From positions 34,107,066 through 34,171,065 of the forward strand of contig CM034544.1 in the NCBI GenBank assembly GCA_020002185.1: a DNA stretch of 64,000 nt, written 5' to 3'. The position numbers were made by a program, and so were the translations under genes. The first letter of the stretch is position 1, and each line of letters starts with the position of its first letter. Positions 1 through 12,129 of the stretch are shown here, one piece after another. Below the pieces are notes generated by a model that was given only the letters and a program-made list of their open reading frames with translations, was not told the DNA's origin and did not search any database. Source of the stretch: Paraescarpia echinospica (lineage: Eukaryota > Annelida > Polychaeta > Sabellida > Siboglinidae).

Positions 1-2680
1 ATCCTCCTCAGTCAGTCTGTTAATCCACGTCCTGCATCACGCTGACTTGAGAGCAGTTTACATGTACAGTGAGTGTACTTTTCAGAAGTTGGTCATGTGC
101 AAACTGTATCCGTGTTTCACTCCACTAAAATGAAAGTTCCCCGGTTTAATTAGCACGTGACTATCACTCACTCACAGACGGTGAGTAATTGACAGATGAT
201 GTCAAGTTATTCTTAGTCGTGTCCCCAATGAATACTGCACAAAGCCGAATGGCAAATATTTATTATGTACATGAATGTACACCGCATATAAGGATAAGAC
301 CGACTCAATTAGAGCACTCCCTCCTACTGCACAGCTTCATACCATATTTGGCTATAAACCCTGTAGGGAGTCAATGTAAACATTGCTGTCATACACACTG
401 CCTGCTCAGCGTCTCTCACAGGGCGACTGGTGTGAGCAAGATCCAGAGGGTTAGAGCTAGAGACCACCCCTCTTTGAGTCCGCCACAGGTTACACATTTA
501 CCCCCTGTGTAGGGTCTTTTACTTCCCCTGGCATAGACACCAGATAGAACAGACTAATGTATTTCAGTGTGTTTTCTGAAAGACGCAAATAAAGTAAGGG
601 AATTAAATTACCCAAGTTTTGAGATGACAGGACATGGGCTGGAAGCCTAGTTCCCGCGACTCACAGTCTTGAGCCCCAGCTAACTACAGGAGGAAACATC
701 AATGAATGATGGTGGGACCAAGGATGAGAGGACGGATCAATTATACTGCCGACTTTCCTTCCTCTTTCAAAACCCATGTCACCAGCAAATTGAAGGCTAA
801 CAGTTGGCATGACAACTGGTTTTAGCAAAACACTAGATGATACAACCAGTGTAAATTATATCTATCAATTAAACAAAGGTATATGCACTTTTTACTAAAC
901 CAACTGTGGATATTATTTCAAGTATACATTCACTCACTACACATTAGGACATCAAAGAACCAGAGCTAACCCAGTGGAAGATGCAGCTTTAAACACTAGT
1001 CCACTCAACCGACGACGTCATTGTGTAGGTGGTAGTGAAGACATCAAAAGTCACCACAACCAATGCATCATAGGAGGTACTTAATTAGATTGGCCCAACA
1101 TGACCTCGCTACTTCGTATTACTGCCCACTCAGTACACACGGAGGACTGTTTATTGTCACACTGTAGGTCAACATTCACAGCTTGTCACATAACATTGAA
1201 CAAAATACTGCGAAAACAGGCAATAACTGACATGTAATGTTGCACATAATGTATGAGTAGTGTATTTATATAAATGCTATGAAATGACTGGGCGTTATAC
1301 AAAATATATGGTGTATTTGGTTATCTTTTAATTTTTTTATTTTTACATAGCATTTACTAACTATCACACTGCAGGTTTTATGTAAATTTGTTATCGTTAT
1401 GTATTTATTACCAAAACTGTATTGGATATTATAGTTTCTCTTGCATATTAGTGTATAAACTTGACTAGATATAATTTTTATTTGAATATATATACGTTTT
1501 AGTTCTTTGCAAAAAAGCCTATTGTAAGTATACAAATTATTATACAGTAATTAGTCATGTAATTTTTCAGCATAATTAAATCAACATATATATTTCTTAC
1601 TAGCTTAAACCCACCGACAGAGAAACAAACGAAGAGCAACAATTATCATTACAATACAATACGTTCAACTTATTCTTGTGATCATTAATTTTAATTTCTG
1701 ATTTCACTTTTTGATGTGACGCTTAACAAAATTAAATATTATTATTACTCTTTCACAAATTACGGCATTGCGGGTAGCAGATAATAAGTTCCCGATAAAT
1801 CGAGCATGCCTCCACAGTGGCTCCACCTAGGGAACAAAAACAATAAGTTTATCTAGGGAATGGCTGAACACTCATTTTGTCCACAGAAACCTAAATAACT
1901 CTAAATAGCTACCAATGTGTTTTAAACGATCAACGATTGGTAGGTCAGATACAAATGGACCAAGGAAGAAAAAAAAGATAAAAAGTGGCAAGTGGCCATC
2001 AGCGCCTGGGAGGAGATACCCTTCCAATACTCCTTAGTTAGCTTATTAGTATACAGATTGCACGTCTGTACACTGAAACTAATTACATGTTTTTGATATA
2101 CATCAATTTCTACAGATGGTCCAGTTGTAAGCCTGAAGGTCTTTTAGGATCACCTCATATACATACAAGTATAGTAATTAGTTAAATAATTTATTGTACA
2201 ATTACATTTGAATACACTTACTATTATCATTAACTAGGCATTGCCCGTGGAAAAAAGGCAGTCGTATGTAACTGACCCCCCAAGATCCCCACCACCCCAA
2301 ACTATTTTTTTTATCTAGATCTACGAACCACCCCAATGAGCCTGCTAAATTGCTGAAAATTTCAGCCTTATACACACAAAACTGACAGAGATAAGTGCAT
2401 TTTAAAATTGTGACCCCCATCAGATCCCCACCCCCGGATCGAATTTCAAAACAATCTAAATCTTCAAACCATATGATATATAGATGTATGAATAATTATT
2501 GACATTATACCTACAAACAGGGACTAATCTATGATCACATGTTTGCCCATCAAGACTGTATCCATCATGAAACATTGCCCATTACATGGCCTGTCTTATG
2601 TTATACACAACTGAATGAGCCGTGACACACGTGTTGACAGGTAAATACACCTGTCAATCAAAATTCTTGCAAGGGGTTCA
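1..2680. other. Non-genic AT-rich sequence
   Basis: I see no convincing gene here. Short open frames have random composition and mostly lack ATG starts. Around 2270-2440 there are two similar C-rich stretches (each a run of C's followed by GATCCCCACC) about 145 bp apart, which suggests an old local duplication or dispersed repeat. Confidence 0.5.
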
Positions 2681-2689
2681 GGACATCAT

Positions 2690-3110
2690 AAGGAGAATGA
2701 CAGGGTGATGAGTCTCAAAACTAGACCACACAAAGGTAAGTTCTTATATAGTGCAGTATCCAGTCCTCAGGACTGCTCCATGCGATTTACATGTTACTCC
2801 CTGGCAGACCTGTTCAATCAAACACCATCTCGACTTCTCTGGGAAGCATCCAGTCATGCTGCAATTAATGCGCACAGACTACTTGTATACAAATATCCAC
2901 CACTGTCTATAGCCAGGTACTTATTCATACAGCTAAGTGAATTATACCTATTAACATGGACACCGGAAGTGAAAAAGAAGACCAAAATGTTAAATAGGTG
3001 GTGTGAGGCAGTTTGCTGGTTCTTATCCCACAAAATACAGCATAAGCAAAGATATACCTTTGGTGTTGTTTTAACATTCAAACAACAATAACTTACTGAA
3101 ATTCTGTATG
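2690..3110 (+). repeat. Possible dispersed-repeat fragment with a conserved open frame
   Basis: An open frame of about 128 codons contains phrases such as FTCYSLADLFNQTP and LLWEASSHAAINA. From memory, very similar translations recur as repetitive hypothetical proteins in many aquatic animal genomes. A frame shift near the middle (after AINA) would continue the resemblance, reading ISTTVYSQVLIHTA. I therefore read it as a piece of a repeat family, not a host gene. The family could not be checked. Confidence 0.3.
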
Positions 3111-3242
3111 AGTCGAAACTGAGGCTGGACTGACAGCTCCATCTGGCGGTTGTCTCAAGCATCAGTGAGTGCGGCACGGTGTAGCACATGCGGTGTTGAA
3201 GCACAGGAAACATGCTTAAACCGACAAGCACATGGACCACGT

Positions 3243-3545
3243 CAACAACATCAAAAACAACACCAACAACAACACCAAACAACAACACCAACACCAACAA
3301 CAACACCAACAACAACACCAACACCAACAACACCACTGACACCAACAACACCAATAACAACACCAACAACACCACTGACACCAAACAACAACACCAACAC
3401 CAACACCAACAACACCAACAACACCACCAACCACACCACTGACACCAAACAACACCAACAACAACACCAAACAACAATACCAACACAAACAACAACACCG
3501 ACACCAAACAACAACACCGACACCAAACAACAACAACACCGACAA
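3243..3545. repeat. CAA/CCA-rich low-complexity tract
   Basis: About 300 bp built from CAACAACAC and CAACACCAA words with almost no G on the plus strand. It opens several frames on both strands (Thr/Gln/Asn-rich on plus, Val/Cys-rich on minus), all of which I regard as artefacts. Confidence 0.95.
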
Positions 3546-4430
3546 CTAGATATACTCAATTAAAGACCTCTCCTCAATTCAATTTTGTATTGTCTCATTT
3601 TAGACTCATTTCATTTAAAAAATCAAACTGTATAATCTATTATCAATTTTAACAAGGCTCATGTGTACACATTTGTTTAGTTCTGACCAGACAATCTATT
3701 CAATTAATTTTGACCTGATCTATTCAAAAATCAAATGAAAAGTTGTCCGGCCTTCATGTATCATACATACAATTTTTTAAGTTATTCAGTTTGACAAGTT
3801 ACCTGATTGAATGATTAAAGTCAACTGTTTTGATGACTTTAAGAAAAAAATGCACTCTTATTAAACCAAAAGCATTCAGCCACTACAGATCTGAACATCA
3901 AAAAAGATGATTTGTGATGTACAAAATCAATTGAGGAGGGTTTTTTTAACTTCTAACTTATAGTAATATAATAAAACAAAATAACCTTATTTATTATACA
4001 CAAACACATGAAACAAAGCAAATGCATAATTAAAACAGATTGTTGTATTATGAAATACTTGAAATTAATTACCAAATATAAATTGAAGAAAAATATTGAG
4101 GTGAGCCTCACCCGGACAACCAAGAAAATGAAAACAAGAGCACAAATAAACAATGTAAGATTTTACATTAAAATATGTAAATTAAAAATAACTAAACATC
4201 AACATAGAGAACAAAGTTGCTGCACAACAAATCTGTGTTTAAAAACCATAAACAGCTTAAATGTGAGTATTTAAATGTTCATGTTTTATTATTAAACACT
4301 GTCACAAACGCCATCAACAAAAATGCCATGAAGGAAAGATGTCTGACTGAAAATACGTGGTTATTTAAATACATTGCTTAGTGACTGAGTCTGTTAGTTT
4401 CACAATGATGTAATCACTGTGTTAGCGTGT
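3546..4430. other. AT-rich spacer, nothing recognised
   Basis: Strongly AT-rich DNA with short random open frames and no splice-site or domain signal that I can support. Confidence 0.5.
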
Positions 4431-4495
4431 TTATCATCATCATCATCTTCATCATCATCTTCACCACCATCGCCACCATCTTCATCCACCATCCA
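4431..4495. repeat. ATC/TTC trinucleotide microsatellite
   Basis: Degenerate repeats of ATC, TTC and ACC triplets. Confidence 0.9.
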
Positions 4496-4734
4496 ATATA
4501 GAGATCTCTCTCACCATCAACATGATACACATGTATCATGTTTGTATGTAAAATGTAAGTAGCGAACTCTTTTCCAATTTACACGGTCACTATAGTCTGT
4601 TTGTTCTTTTTGGTAGGAGTATTTCTTTCTTGTTGGTGAGCTAAGAAAAACACTTTAGAAAGAAATTCAACTAGAGTACTAACACTGTGGGATTTTTGTG
4701 TCCACAATTTTAATAACAGGTGACACTCATAGTA

Positions 4735-5731
4735 CTGTGGACAGGTGACACTCAGGGCGGGCCAAAGTGACCTGACTAGAGAGGTGGCTGTATTAGTGAG
4801 ACAAATTTATTTTCAAGACTTTAATGTTATGGAAATAACTTGGGACTGCCCAAGAATAACCTTACTTGAGACGTGACTGTATTACTGAGCTACTGTATAG
4901 CAAGGTTCTGTTGTATTACTGAGCTACTGTATAGCAAGGTTCTGTTGTATTACTGAGCAACTGTATAGCAAGGTTCTGTTGTATTACTGAGCAACTGCAT
5001 ATCAAGGTTCTGTTGTATTACTGAGCAACTGTATAGCAAGGCTCTGTTGTATTACTGAGCAACTGCATATCAAGGTTCTGTTGTATTACTGAGCAACTGC
5101 ATATCAAGGTTCTGTTGTATTACTGAGCAACTGTATAGCAAGGTTCTGTTGTATTACTGAGCAACTGCATATCAAGGTTCTGTTGTATTACTGAGCAACT
5201 GTATAGCAAGGCTCTGTTGTATTACTGAGCAACTGCATATCAAGGTTCTGTTGTATTACTGAGCAACTGCATATCAAGGTTCTGTTGTATTACTGAGCAA
5301 CTGTATAGCAAGGTTCTGTTGTATTACTGAGCAACTGCATATCAAGGTTCTGTTGTATTACTGAGCAACTGTATAGCAAGGCTCTGTTGTATTACTGAGC
5401 AACTGCATATCAAGGTTCTGTTGTATTACTGAGCTACTGTACAGCAAGGTTCTGTTGTATTACTGAGCAACTGTATAGCAAGATTCTGTTGTATTACTGA
5501 GCAACTGTATAGCAAGGCTCTGTTGTATTACTGAGCAACTGCATATCAAGGTTCTGTTGTATTACTGAGCTACTGTACAGCAAAGTTCTGTTGTATTACT
5601 GAGCAACTGTATAGCAAGATTATGTTGTGTTACTGAGCAACTGTATAGCAAGGTTCTGTTGTATTACTGAGCTACTGTATAGCAAGGTTCTGTTGTATTA
5701 CTAAGCTACTGTATACCAAGGTTCTGTTGCA
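4735..5731. mobile_element. pogo-like MITE copy enlarged by an internal minisatellite
   Basis: The stretch around 4826-4880 (GTTATGGAAATAACTTGGGA, then CTGCCCAAGAATAACCTTAC) aligns with the reverse complement of the interior of the element at 9675-9924 (GTTATGGAAATAATTTGGGA, then CTGTCCGAGGGTGACCTTAA). The far side ends with CCAAGGTTCTGTTGCA, resembling the GAGGTTCTACTGTA right terminus of that element. Between them lies the 34-bp array. I infer one MITE copy whose subterminal repeats expanded. The left terminus is not sharply defined. Confidence 0.6.
4878..5731. repeat. 34-bp tandem array (about 25 copies)
   Basis: The unit reads TGTATTACTGAGCAACTG then TATAGCAAGGTTCTGT and repeats every 34 bp with few substitutions. 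Variants TATAGCAAGG and CATATCAAGG alternate in blocks, indicating higher-order duplication of several units. It lies inside the MITE-like sequence at 4735-5731. Confidence 0.95.
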
Positions 5732-5737
5732 TTACTC

Positions 5738-6048
5738 AGTTATACCCACATTAACCCCGGACTGTATCCACAGTAATGCTGGGCTGTACCCACAGTAATA
5801 CCGGGTTGTACCCAGAGTAACACCGGGCTGTACCCACAGTAATACTGGGCTTTACCCACAGTAATACCAGGCTGTATCAACAGTAATACAGCATTGTATC
5901 CACAGTAATACCGGTTTGTACCCACAGTAATACATGGTTGTATCCACAGTAATACCGGGCTGTACCAACAGTAATACCGGGCTGTTACCACAGTAACACC
6001 GGGCTGTACCCTCAGTAATACCGAGCTGTACCCAAAGGAACAGATCTG
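5738..6048. repeat. 22-bp tandem array (about 14 copies)
   Basis: The unit GGGCTGTACCCACAGTAATA plus CC recurs every 22 bp (for example at 5781 and 5803) with moderate divergence. It directly follows the 34-bp array and is unrelated to it in sequence. Confidence 0.9.
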
Positions 6049-6284
6049 TGCACCTGAACCAGTCAACTGGGAAGACTTTCAAAGCAAACAGGATTACAGG
6101 AAATGAAATTATTTCCTTTGTTGCTGACGTACAGCCGCAAACTATTAACTCAGTCAATCAATAAAACATGTCCCTGGTCTGTGACAAACACTTCCTGCAG
6201 CTATACTGGTACACAGTCTCTACTTGGTTGTATGAGGCAGGCGCTGTGTCAGTGTTTCCTCACTTGCATATATCTACACATCTA

Positions 6285-9038
6285 CGTGTACCGTCTGTAC
6301 CGGTATACCAATGAACCTTGAATGTGCACACATCTACAACAAGTATCTGTGTAATGTCTAGTGTCGTGTATCGTATGTACCAGTATACCAATGAACCTTA
6401 AATGTACACACATCTACAACAAGTATCTGTGTAATGTCTAGTGTCATGTATCCTATGTACCAGTATACCAATAAACCTTGAATGTACACACATCTACAAC
6501 AAGTATCTGTGTAATGTCTAGTGTCGTGTATCCTATGGACCAGTATACCAATGAACCTTGAATGTACACACATCTACAACAAGTATCTGTGTAATGTCTA
6601 GTGTCGTGTACCGTCTGTACCGGTATACTAATGAACCTTGAATGTACACACATCTACAACAAGTATCTTTGTAATGTCTAGTCTCGTGTATCATATGTAC
6701 CGGTATACCAATGAACCTTGAATGTACACACATCTACAACAAGTATCTGTGTAATGTCTAGTGTCGTCTACCGTCTGTACCGGTATACCAATGAACCTTG
6801 AATGTGCACACATCAACAACAAGTATCTGTGTAACGTCTAGTGTCATGTATCCTATGGACCAGTATACCAATGAACCTTGAATGTACACACATCTACAAC
6901 AAGTATCTGTGTAATGTCTAGTGTCATGTATCGTATGGACCAGTATACCAATGAACCTTGAATGTACACACATCTACAACAAGTATCTGTGTAATGTCTA
7001 GTGTCGTGTATCCTATGGACCAGTATACCAATGAACCTTGAATGTACACACATCTACAACAAGTATCTGTGTAATGTCTAGTGTCGTGTACTGTCTGTAC
7101 CGGTATACTAATGAACCTTGAATGTACACACATCTACAACAAGTATCTGTGTAATGTCTAGTGTCGTGTACTGTCTGTACCGGTATACCAATGAACCTTG
7201 AATGTACACACATCTACAACAAGTATCTGTGTAATGTCTAGTGTCGTGTATCCTATGGACCAGTATACCAATGAACCTTGAATGTACACACATCTACAAC
7301 AAGTATCTGTGTAATGTCTAGTGTCGTGTACTGTCTGTACCGGTATACTAATGAACCTTGAATGTACACACATCTACAACAAGTATCTTTGTAATGTCTA
7401 GTGTCGTGTACCGTCTGTACCGGTATACTAATGAACCTTGAATGTACACACATCTACAACAAATATCTTTGTAATGTCTAGTGTCGTGTACCGTCTGTAC
7501 CGGTATACTAATGAACCTTGAATGTACACACATCTACAACAAGTATCTTTGTAATGTCTAGTCTCGTGTATCATATGTACCGGTATACCAATGAACCTTG
7601 AATGTACACACATCTACAACAAGTATCTGTGTAATGTCTAGTGTCGTCTACCGTCTGTACCGGTATACCAATGAACCTTGAATGTGCACACATCAACAAC
7701 AAGTATCTGTGTAATGTCTAGTGTCGTGTACTGTCTGTACCGGTATACTAATGAACATTGAATGTACACACATCTACAACAAGTATCTGTGTAATGTCTA
7801 GTGTCATGTATTGTATGTACTGGTATACCAATGAACCTTGAATGTACTCACATCTACAACAAGTATCTGTGTAATGTCTAGTGTCATGCATCATATGTAC
7901 CAGTATACCAATGAATCTTGAATGTACACACATCTACAACAAGTATCTGTGTAATGTCTAGTGTCATGTATCGTATGTACCAGTATACCAATGAACCTTC
8001 AATGTACACACATCTGCAAAAAGTATCTGTGTAATGTCTAGTGTCGTGTATCGTATGTACCAGTATACCAATGAACCTTGAATGTGCACACATCTACAAC
8101 AAGTATCTGTGTAATGTCTAGTGTCGTGTATCGTATGTACCAGTATACCAATGAACCTTGAATGTACACACATCTACAACAAGTATCTGTGTAATGTCTA
8201 GTGTCGTGTATCGTATGTACCAGTATACCAATGAACCTTGAATGTACTCACATCTACAACAAGTATCTGTGTAATGTCTAGTGTCGTGTATCGTATGTAC
8301 TGGTATACCAATGAACCTTGAATGTACTCACATCTACAACAAGTATCTGTGTAATGTCTAGTGTCATGTATCGTATGTACCAGTATACCAATGAACCTTG
8401 AATGTACACACATCTACAACAAGTATCTGTGTAATGTCTAGTGTCATGTATCGTATGTACCAGTATACCAATGAACCTTGAATGTACACACATCTACAAC
8501 AAGTATCTGTGTAATGTCTAGTGTCATGTATCGTATGTACCAGTATACCAATGAACCTTGAATGTACACACATCTACAACAAGTATCTGTGTAATGTCTA
8601 GTGTCATGTATCGTATGTACCAGTATACCAATGAACCTTGAATGTACACACATCTGCAAAAAGTATATGTGTAATGTCTAGTGTCGTGTATCGTATGTAC
8701 CAGTATACCAATGAACCTTGAATGTACTCACATCTACAACAAGTATATGTGTAATGTCTAGTGTCATGTATCGTATGTACCAGTATACCAATGAACCTTG
8801 AATGTACTCACATCTACAACAAGTATCTGTGTAATGTCTAGTGTCGTGTACTGTCTGTACCGGTATACCAATGAACCTTGAATGTACACACATCTACAAC
8901 AAGTATCTGTGTAATGTCTAGTGTCGTGTATCGTATGTACCAGTATACCTATGAACCTTGAATGTACACACATCTACAACAAGTATCTGTGTAATGTCTA
9001 GTGCGGTGTATCCTATGGACCAGTATACTAATGAACCA
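6285..9038. repeat. 80-bp minisatellite, about 34 copies
   Basis: ATGAACCTTGAATGTACACA recurs at exact 80-bp steps (6311, 6391, 6471 and so on). Three subtypes differ in the segment before the unit junction: CCGTCTGTACCGG, TCCTATGGACCAG and TCGTATGTACCAG. The first two dominate the left half and the third dominates the right half from about 7950. Since 80 is not a multiple of 3, every minus-strand frame shows short overlapping open frames (MCVHSRFIGI-type) that are not genes. Confidence 0.97.
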
Positions 9039-9560
9039 GTTTTTTTATATGGTTTTGAAACCGGTTTTTTATTCAGCCAAACCGGTTTTCCATATGGTAT
9101 GTAAAAATCTTCAACTTCAACTAATAATGCTTCAATATTTGCAAACAACGTAAAAGTAATTTGTGCCACAAAATCAAAGACAAACTGCGAATCGTGTTTG
9201 TCATTGTGTCTAGCAAAGAACCAGCCAATGGACGGGAAGCTCACGTTACGGTACCGTGCTCCCATGGCAGATATTTATGTTGCGATTCAACAAATGACAA
9301 GATGTTACTACACAAAATGTACTGTTTTAATTTATTGTACATTAAAACAAAAAATGATGTATTTTGTTTTAATGTCTTCTATGCAAAAAGGAATTTTTAT
9401 GATAAGCGAATTGTGTTTCAAACCATCGATTCTGTGGACGATCACAGAATTTTGCATATATATATTTATATAAAAAAAAACCTACACTGTACCATAAACC
9501 GTATAAACTATACGGTATGTATCGTTTACCATATATAGAGCCATATGGTACACGACTCCA
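9039..9560. other. AT-rich sequence with short inverted motifs
   Basis: Contains two AACCGGTTTT motifs near 9058-9095, CATATGGTATGTAAA near 9092, and an approximately inverted TTTACCATATATAGAGCC near 9524. This could be a small inverted-repeat element about 450 bp long, but the termini do not match well enough to call one. Confidence 0.25.
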
Positions 9561-9674
9561 GTAATGTCCCACAGAGTTTATAAGCCAGAGCAGAGACAGA
9601 CCTATTGTTCTGCAGGTCATGTCAGCAGCACTGTGGCTGCCATCAATGTCAGTTTGATGCCTGTCAATTTAGTA

Positions 9675-9924
9675 CAGTCGAACATTGCTCACCTTGCTAA
9701 TACATCCACCTTACAATTACGGTTGCCTTGCTAATACAGCCACCTTACAATTAAGGTTGCCTCACTAATGCAGCCACCTTGCAATTAAGGTCACCCTCGG
9801 ACAGTCCCAAATTATTTCCATAACAGTAAAAAATAGGAAACATAATCTTGCTAATAAGGTCACCTCGCTATTCAGGTCACCTTTACCCAGTCGCGAGGGT
9901 GGCCTTGATAGGGAGGTTCTACTG
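9675..9924. mobile_element. pogo/Tc1-like MITE with TA target site
   Basis: The left end is TA then CAGTCGAACATTGCTCACCT. The right end, read inward on the other strand, is TA then CAGTAGAACCTCCCTATCAA. Both follow the CAGTNGAACNTC pattern known for pogo/Tigger-type terminal repeats and are flanked by TA. The interior has three degenerate direct repeats of 33-35 bp (TTGCTAATACAGCCACCTT then acaattaaggttgcc). No coding capacity. Confidence 0.7.
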
Positions 9925-9926
9925 TA

Positions 9927-10777
9927 TTAAGGACAGCCAGGGAGCGAGTTGCAGAACAGCCACAAGTGACCCATCCACACGTCTATATCCAGACTACTAA
10001 TACATTTGGCGGACATAATTGTGACAAACTGAATATAAAACTGTGATTTAAAACTGATGTAGTGATTAACACAGTAATGATATCTTCTTAATGATATGGA
10101 CATTTTAATGATTTATATAGATATTTTAATTATTTTATTTATTTATTTATATATCTATTTTAATAAACTTTTTGAAACCTGTATTTTGTGGAATGGTATC
10201 AGCGAAATAAACGAGTCAGCATGTTTGCCACACAAAAAACACTTCATAATTATCATAATAACAATAGATACATTTTTTTATTTTATATTCTATTGCATAT
10301 TGTTTGATCCTCAGGAACAAGAGGTGCAAGAAACCAGAATCCTTGCAATGATGATGAGGACTGCAGTTGTCAGCATCACAGTATTTACTGAAGTGACAGC
10401 CAAGGATGTAGGGAGGACAGGTAATTTCAGATAATTTTGTCTTCAATATCGGGTAAATATGTCTTCTTTTTGTAGAATATGGTTATAGTTTCAGTGATTT
10501 TAAAGTTTGTTCCAAATTCTGGGGCACGAACTGAGAAAGTGCAGCTGTACAAGTAGAATCGCCAAGAGATTCGTATGTAGATGAAGCTGTGGAATGACGA
10601 CAAGAGACTGAGTGACTGACTGGGTGTGGCTGTGTCGGTGAACACTGGTGGAGGCAGGAATCAATATAAGGTCACCCAGTGTTTTCACAGTCTCAGCACG
10701 CAGCCCACTTAATGAATTATACAGTCTGTCAGCTAGTACGGGCGCTGTAGACTGCAACATGTACACATGTATATGTG
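9927..10777. other. Spacer, no supported gene
   Basis: AT-rich spacer. A short frame at 10315-10391, after a CCTCAG acceptor-like site, has closely spaced cysteines but then a stop; see the findings. Nothing else is recognised. Confidence 0.4.
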
Positions 10778-11095
10778 TCTGTCTGTCTGTCTGTCCGTCC
10801 GTCCGTCCGTCCGTCTGTCTCTCTGTCAGTGTGTCTGTCTGTGTATATATGTGTGTATAAAGACTATACATGTCTGTATATCTGTTTGTCTGTCTGTCTG
10901 TATGTCTGTCCATCCATCTATCTGTGTGTCTGTCTTTCTATCTGTGTTTCTGGCTGTATGTTGATGCGCATCTGTCTGTGTGTGTCTGTGTGTCAGTCTG
11001 TGGGTCTGTCTGTGTGTCAGTCTGTGTGTTAGTCTGTGTGTCTGTCTGTGTATCAGTCTGTGTGTCTGTCTGTGTGTCTGTCTGTGTCTACCAGT
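10778..11095. repeat. TGTC/TGTG tetranucleotide-type microsatellite
   Basis: Runs of TGTC, CGTC and TGTGTC units interrupted by an 80-bp unique segment. The plus-strand Cys/Val/Ser-rich open frames are artefacts of the repeat. Confidence 0.9.
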
Positions 11096-11174
11096 TTATG
11101 GGTGCATACAAAAACTATACATGTCTGTTAATCTGTCAGTCCATTCATCCGTCTATCAACATAACAGTTTATTA

Positions 11175-11420
11175 AACACAATCTTCTAGCTCCCTGTGGA
11201 ATGGGGACCACACCACTTAATCTGCTCTGTCTTCCCAATCAGTGTCCACCTGTTGTTATTCTCGTACATGCTTTCACCTGTCCCAGCTGTTTATCTCTGT
11301 TCTATTGAGATCTCTTACAACCCCGTCTTGCCATCGTAACTCTGAAATTCCTGTGCTAACCTTTTCAATCCGTAGTTGATTTATCTCTCTTATATGCGAT
11401 TTTATGTTTCTTAGACATTA
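11175..11420 (-). other. Possible LINE C-terminal remnant
   Basis: Read on the minus strand, the segment near 11175-11250 gives NNRWTLIGKTEQIKWCGPHS, which loosely resembles the last codons of LINE ORF2 proteins (an arginine/tryptophan-rich tail followed by a P-H-x-G end). The similarity is weak and frames are broken. Confidence 0.15.
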
Positions 11421-11534
11421 CACAAATTTTGTCAACACAAATGCACAGGACATTAGTCCCGGATTTGATGGTGTCTTAGAAATAAAGTTTACTATTATTA
11501 ACCGCAATATAATTACAAAGTAACCCTCAGTTCT

Positions 11535-12010
11535 TGTCAACAACAACAGCCATAACAACATCATCATAATCAGTAATAATGTTACTGGCATTAACAACAA
11601 CAGCCATAACAACATCATCATAATCAGTAATAATGTTACCAGCATTAACAACAACAGCCATAACAACACCATCATAATCAGTAACAATGTTACTGGTATT
11701 AACAACAACAGCCATAACAACATCATCATAATCAGTAATAATGTTACTGGCATTAACAACACCAGTAGCAACATCATCAACCACAACATCATTATCAGTA
11801 ACAACAACAACATGAGTACCAACAACAACAATAACAACACCATCATAATCAGTAACAATGTTACTGGTATTAACAACAACAGCCATAACAACATCATCAT
11901 AATCAGTAAAAATGTTACTGGCATTAACAACACCAGTAACAACATCATCAACCACAACATCATTATCAGTAACAACAACAACATGACTACCAACAACAAC
12001 AACAACAACC
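11535..12010. repeat. 54-bp tandem array with a 171-bp higher-order unit
   Basis: CAGCCATAACAACATCATCA recurs every 54 bp (11547, 11601 and on). From about 11692 a longer block, which adds an ACAACATCATTATCAGTAAC segment, is duplicated with a 171-bp offset. Both periods are multiples of 3, so frames of 166-196 codons stay open on the minus strand (Leu/Met- or Val/Asn-rich). I treat these as repeat artefacts. Confidence 0.9.
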
Positions 12011-12129
12011 ATCATACTATACCACATTCAAACAATATCAAAATAAACATATCAAAGATATTTGTATCCACTTTTATAAAAATTCACTCTCAGTTTAAAC
12101 GACCTTGATCGACCTTCCCATGGTCCTAC

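Noticed and set aside
6285..9038. CRISPR-like or zinc-finger-like array in the 80-bp repeat (CCRCVYIQGS motifs)
   Set aside because: Units are contiguous with no unique spacers, and the Cys-containing peptide arises from frame rotation over 240 bp with stops; the sequence is also eukaryotic.
11418..12027. Minus-strand Leu/Met-rich frame resembling a membrane protein
   Set aside because: Generated by the 54-bp repeat; hydrophobicity follows from ATC/ATT/AAC triplets.
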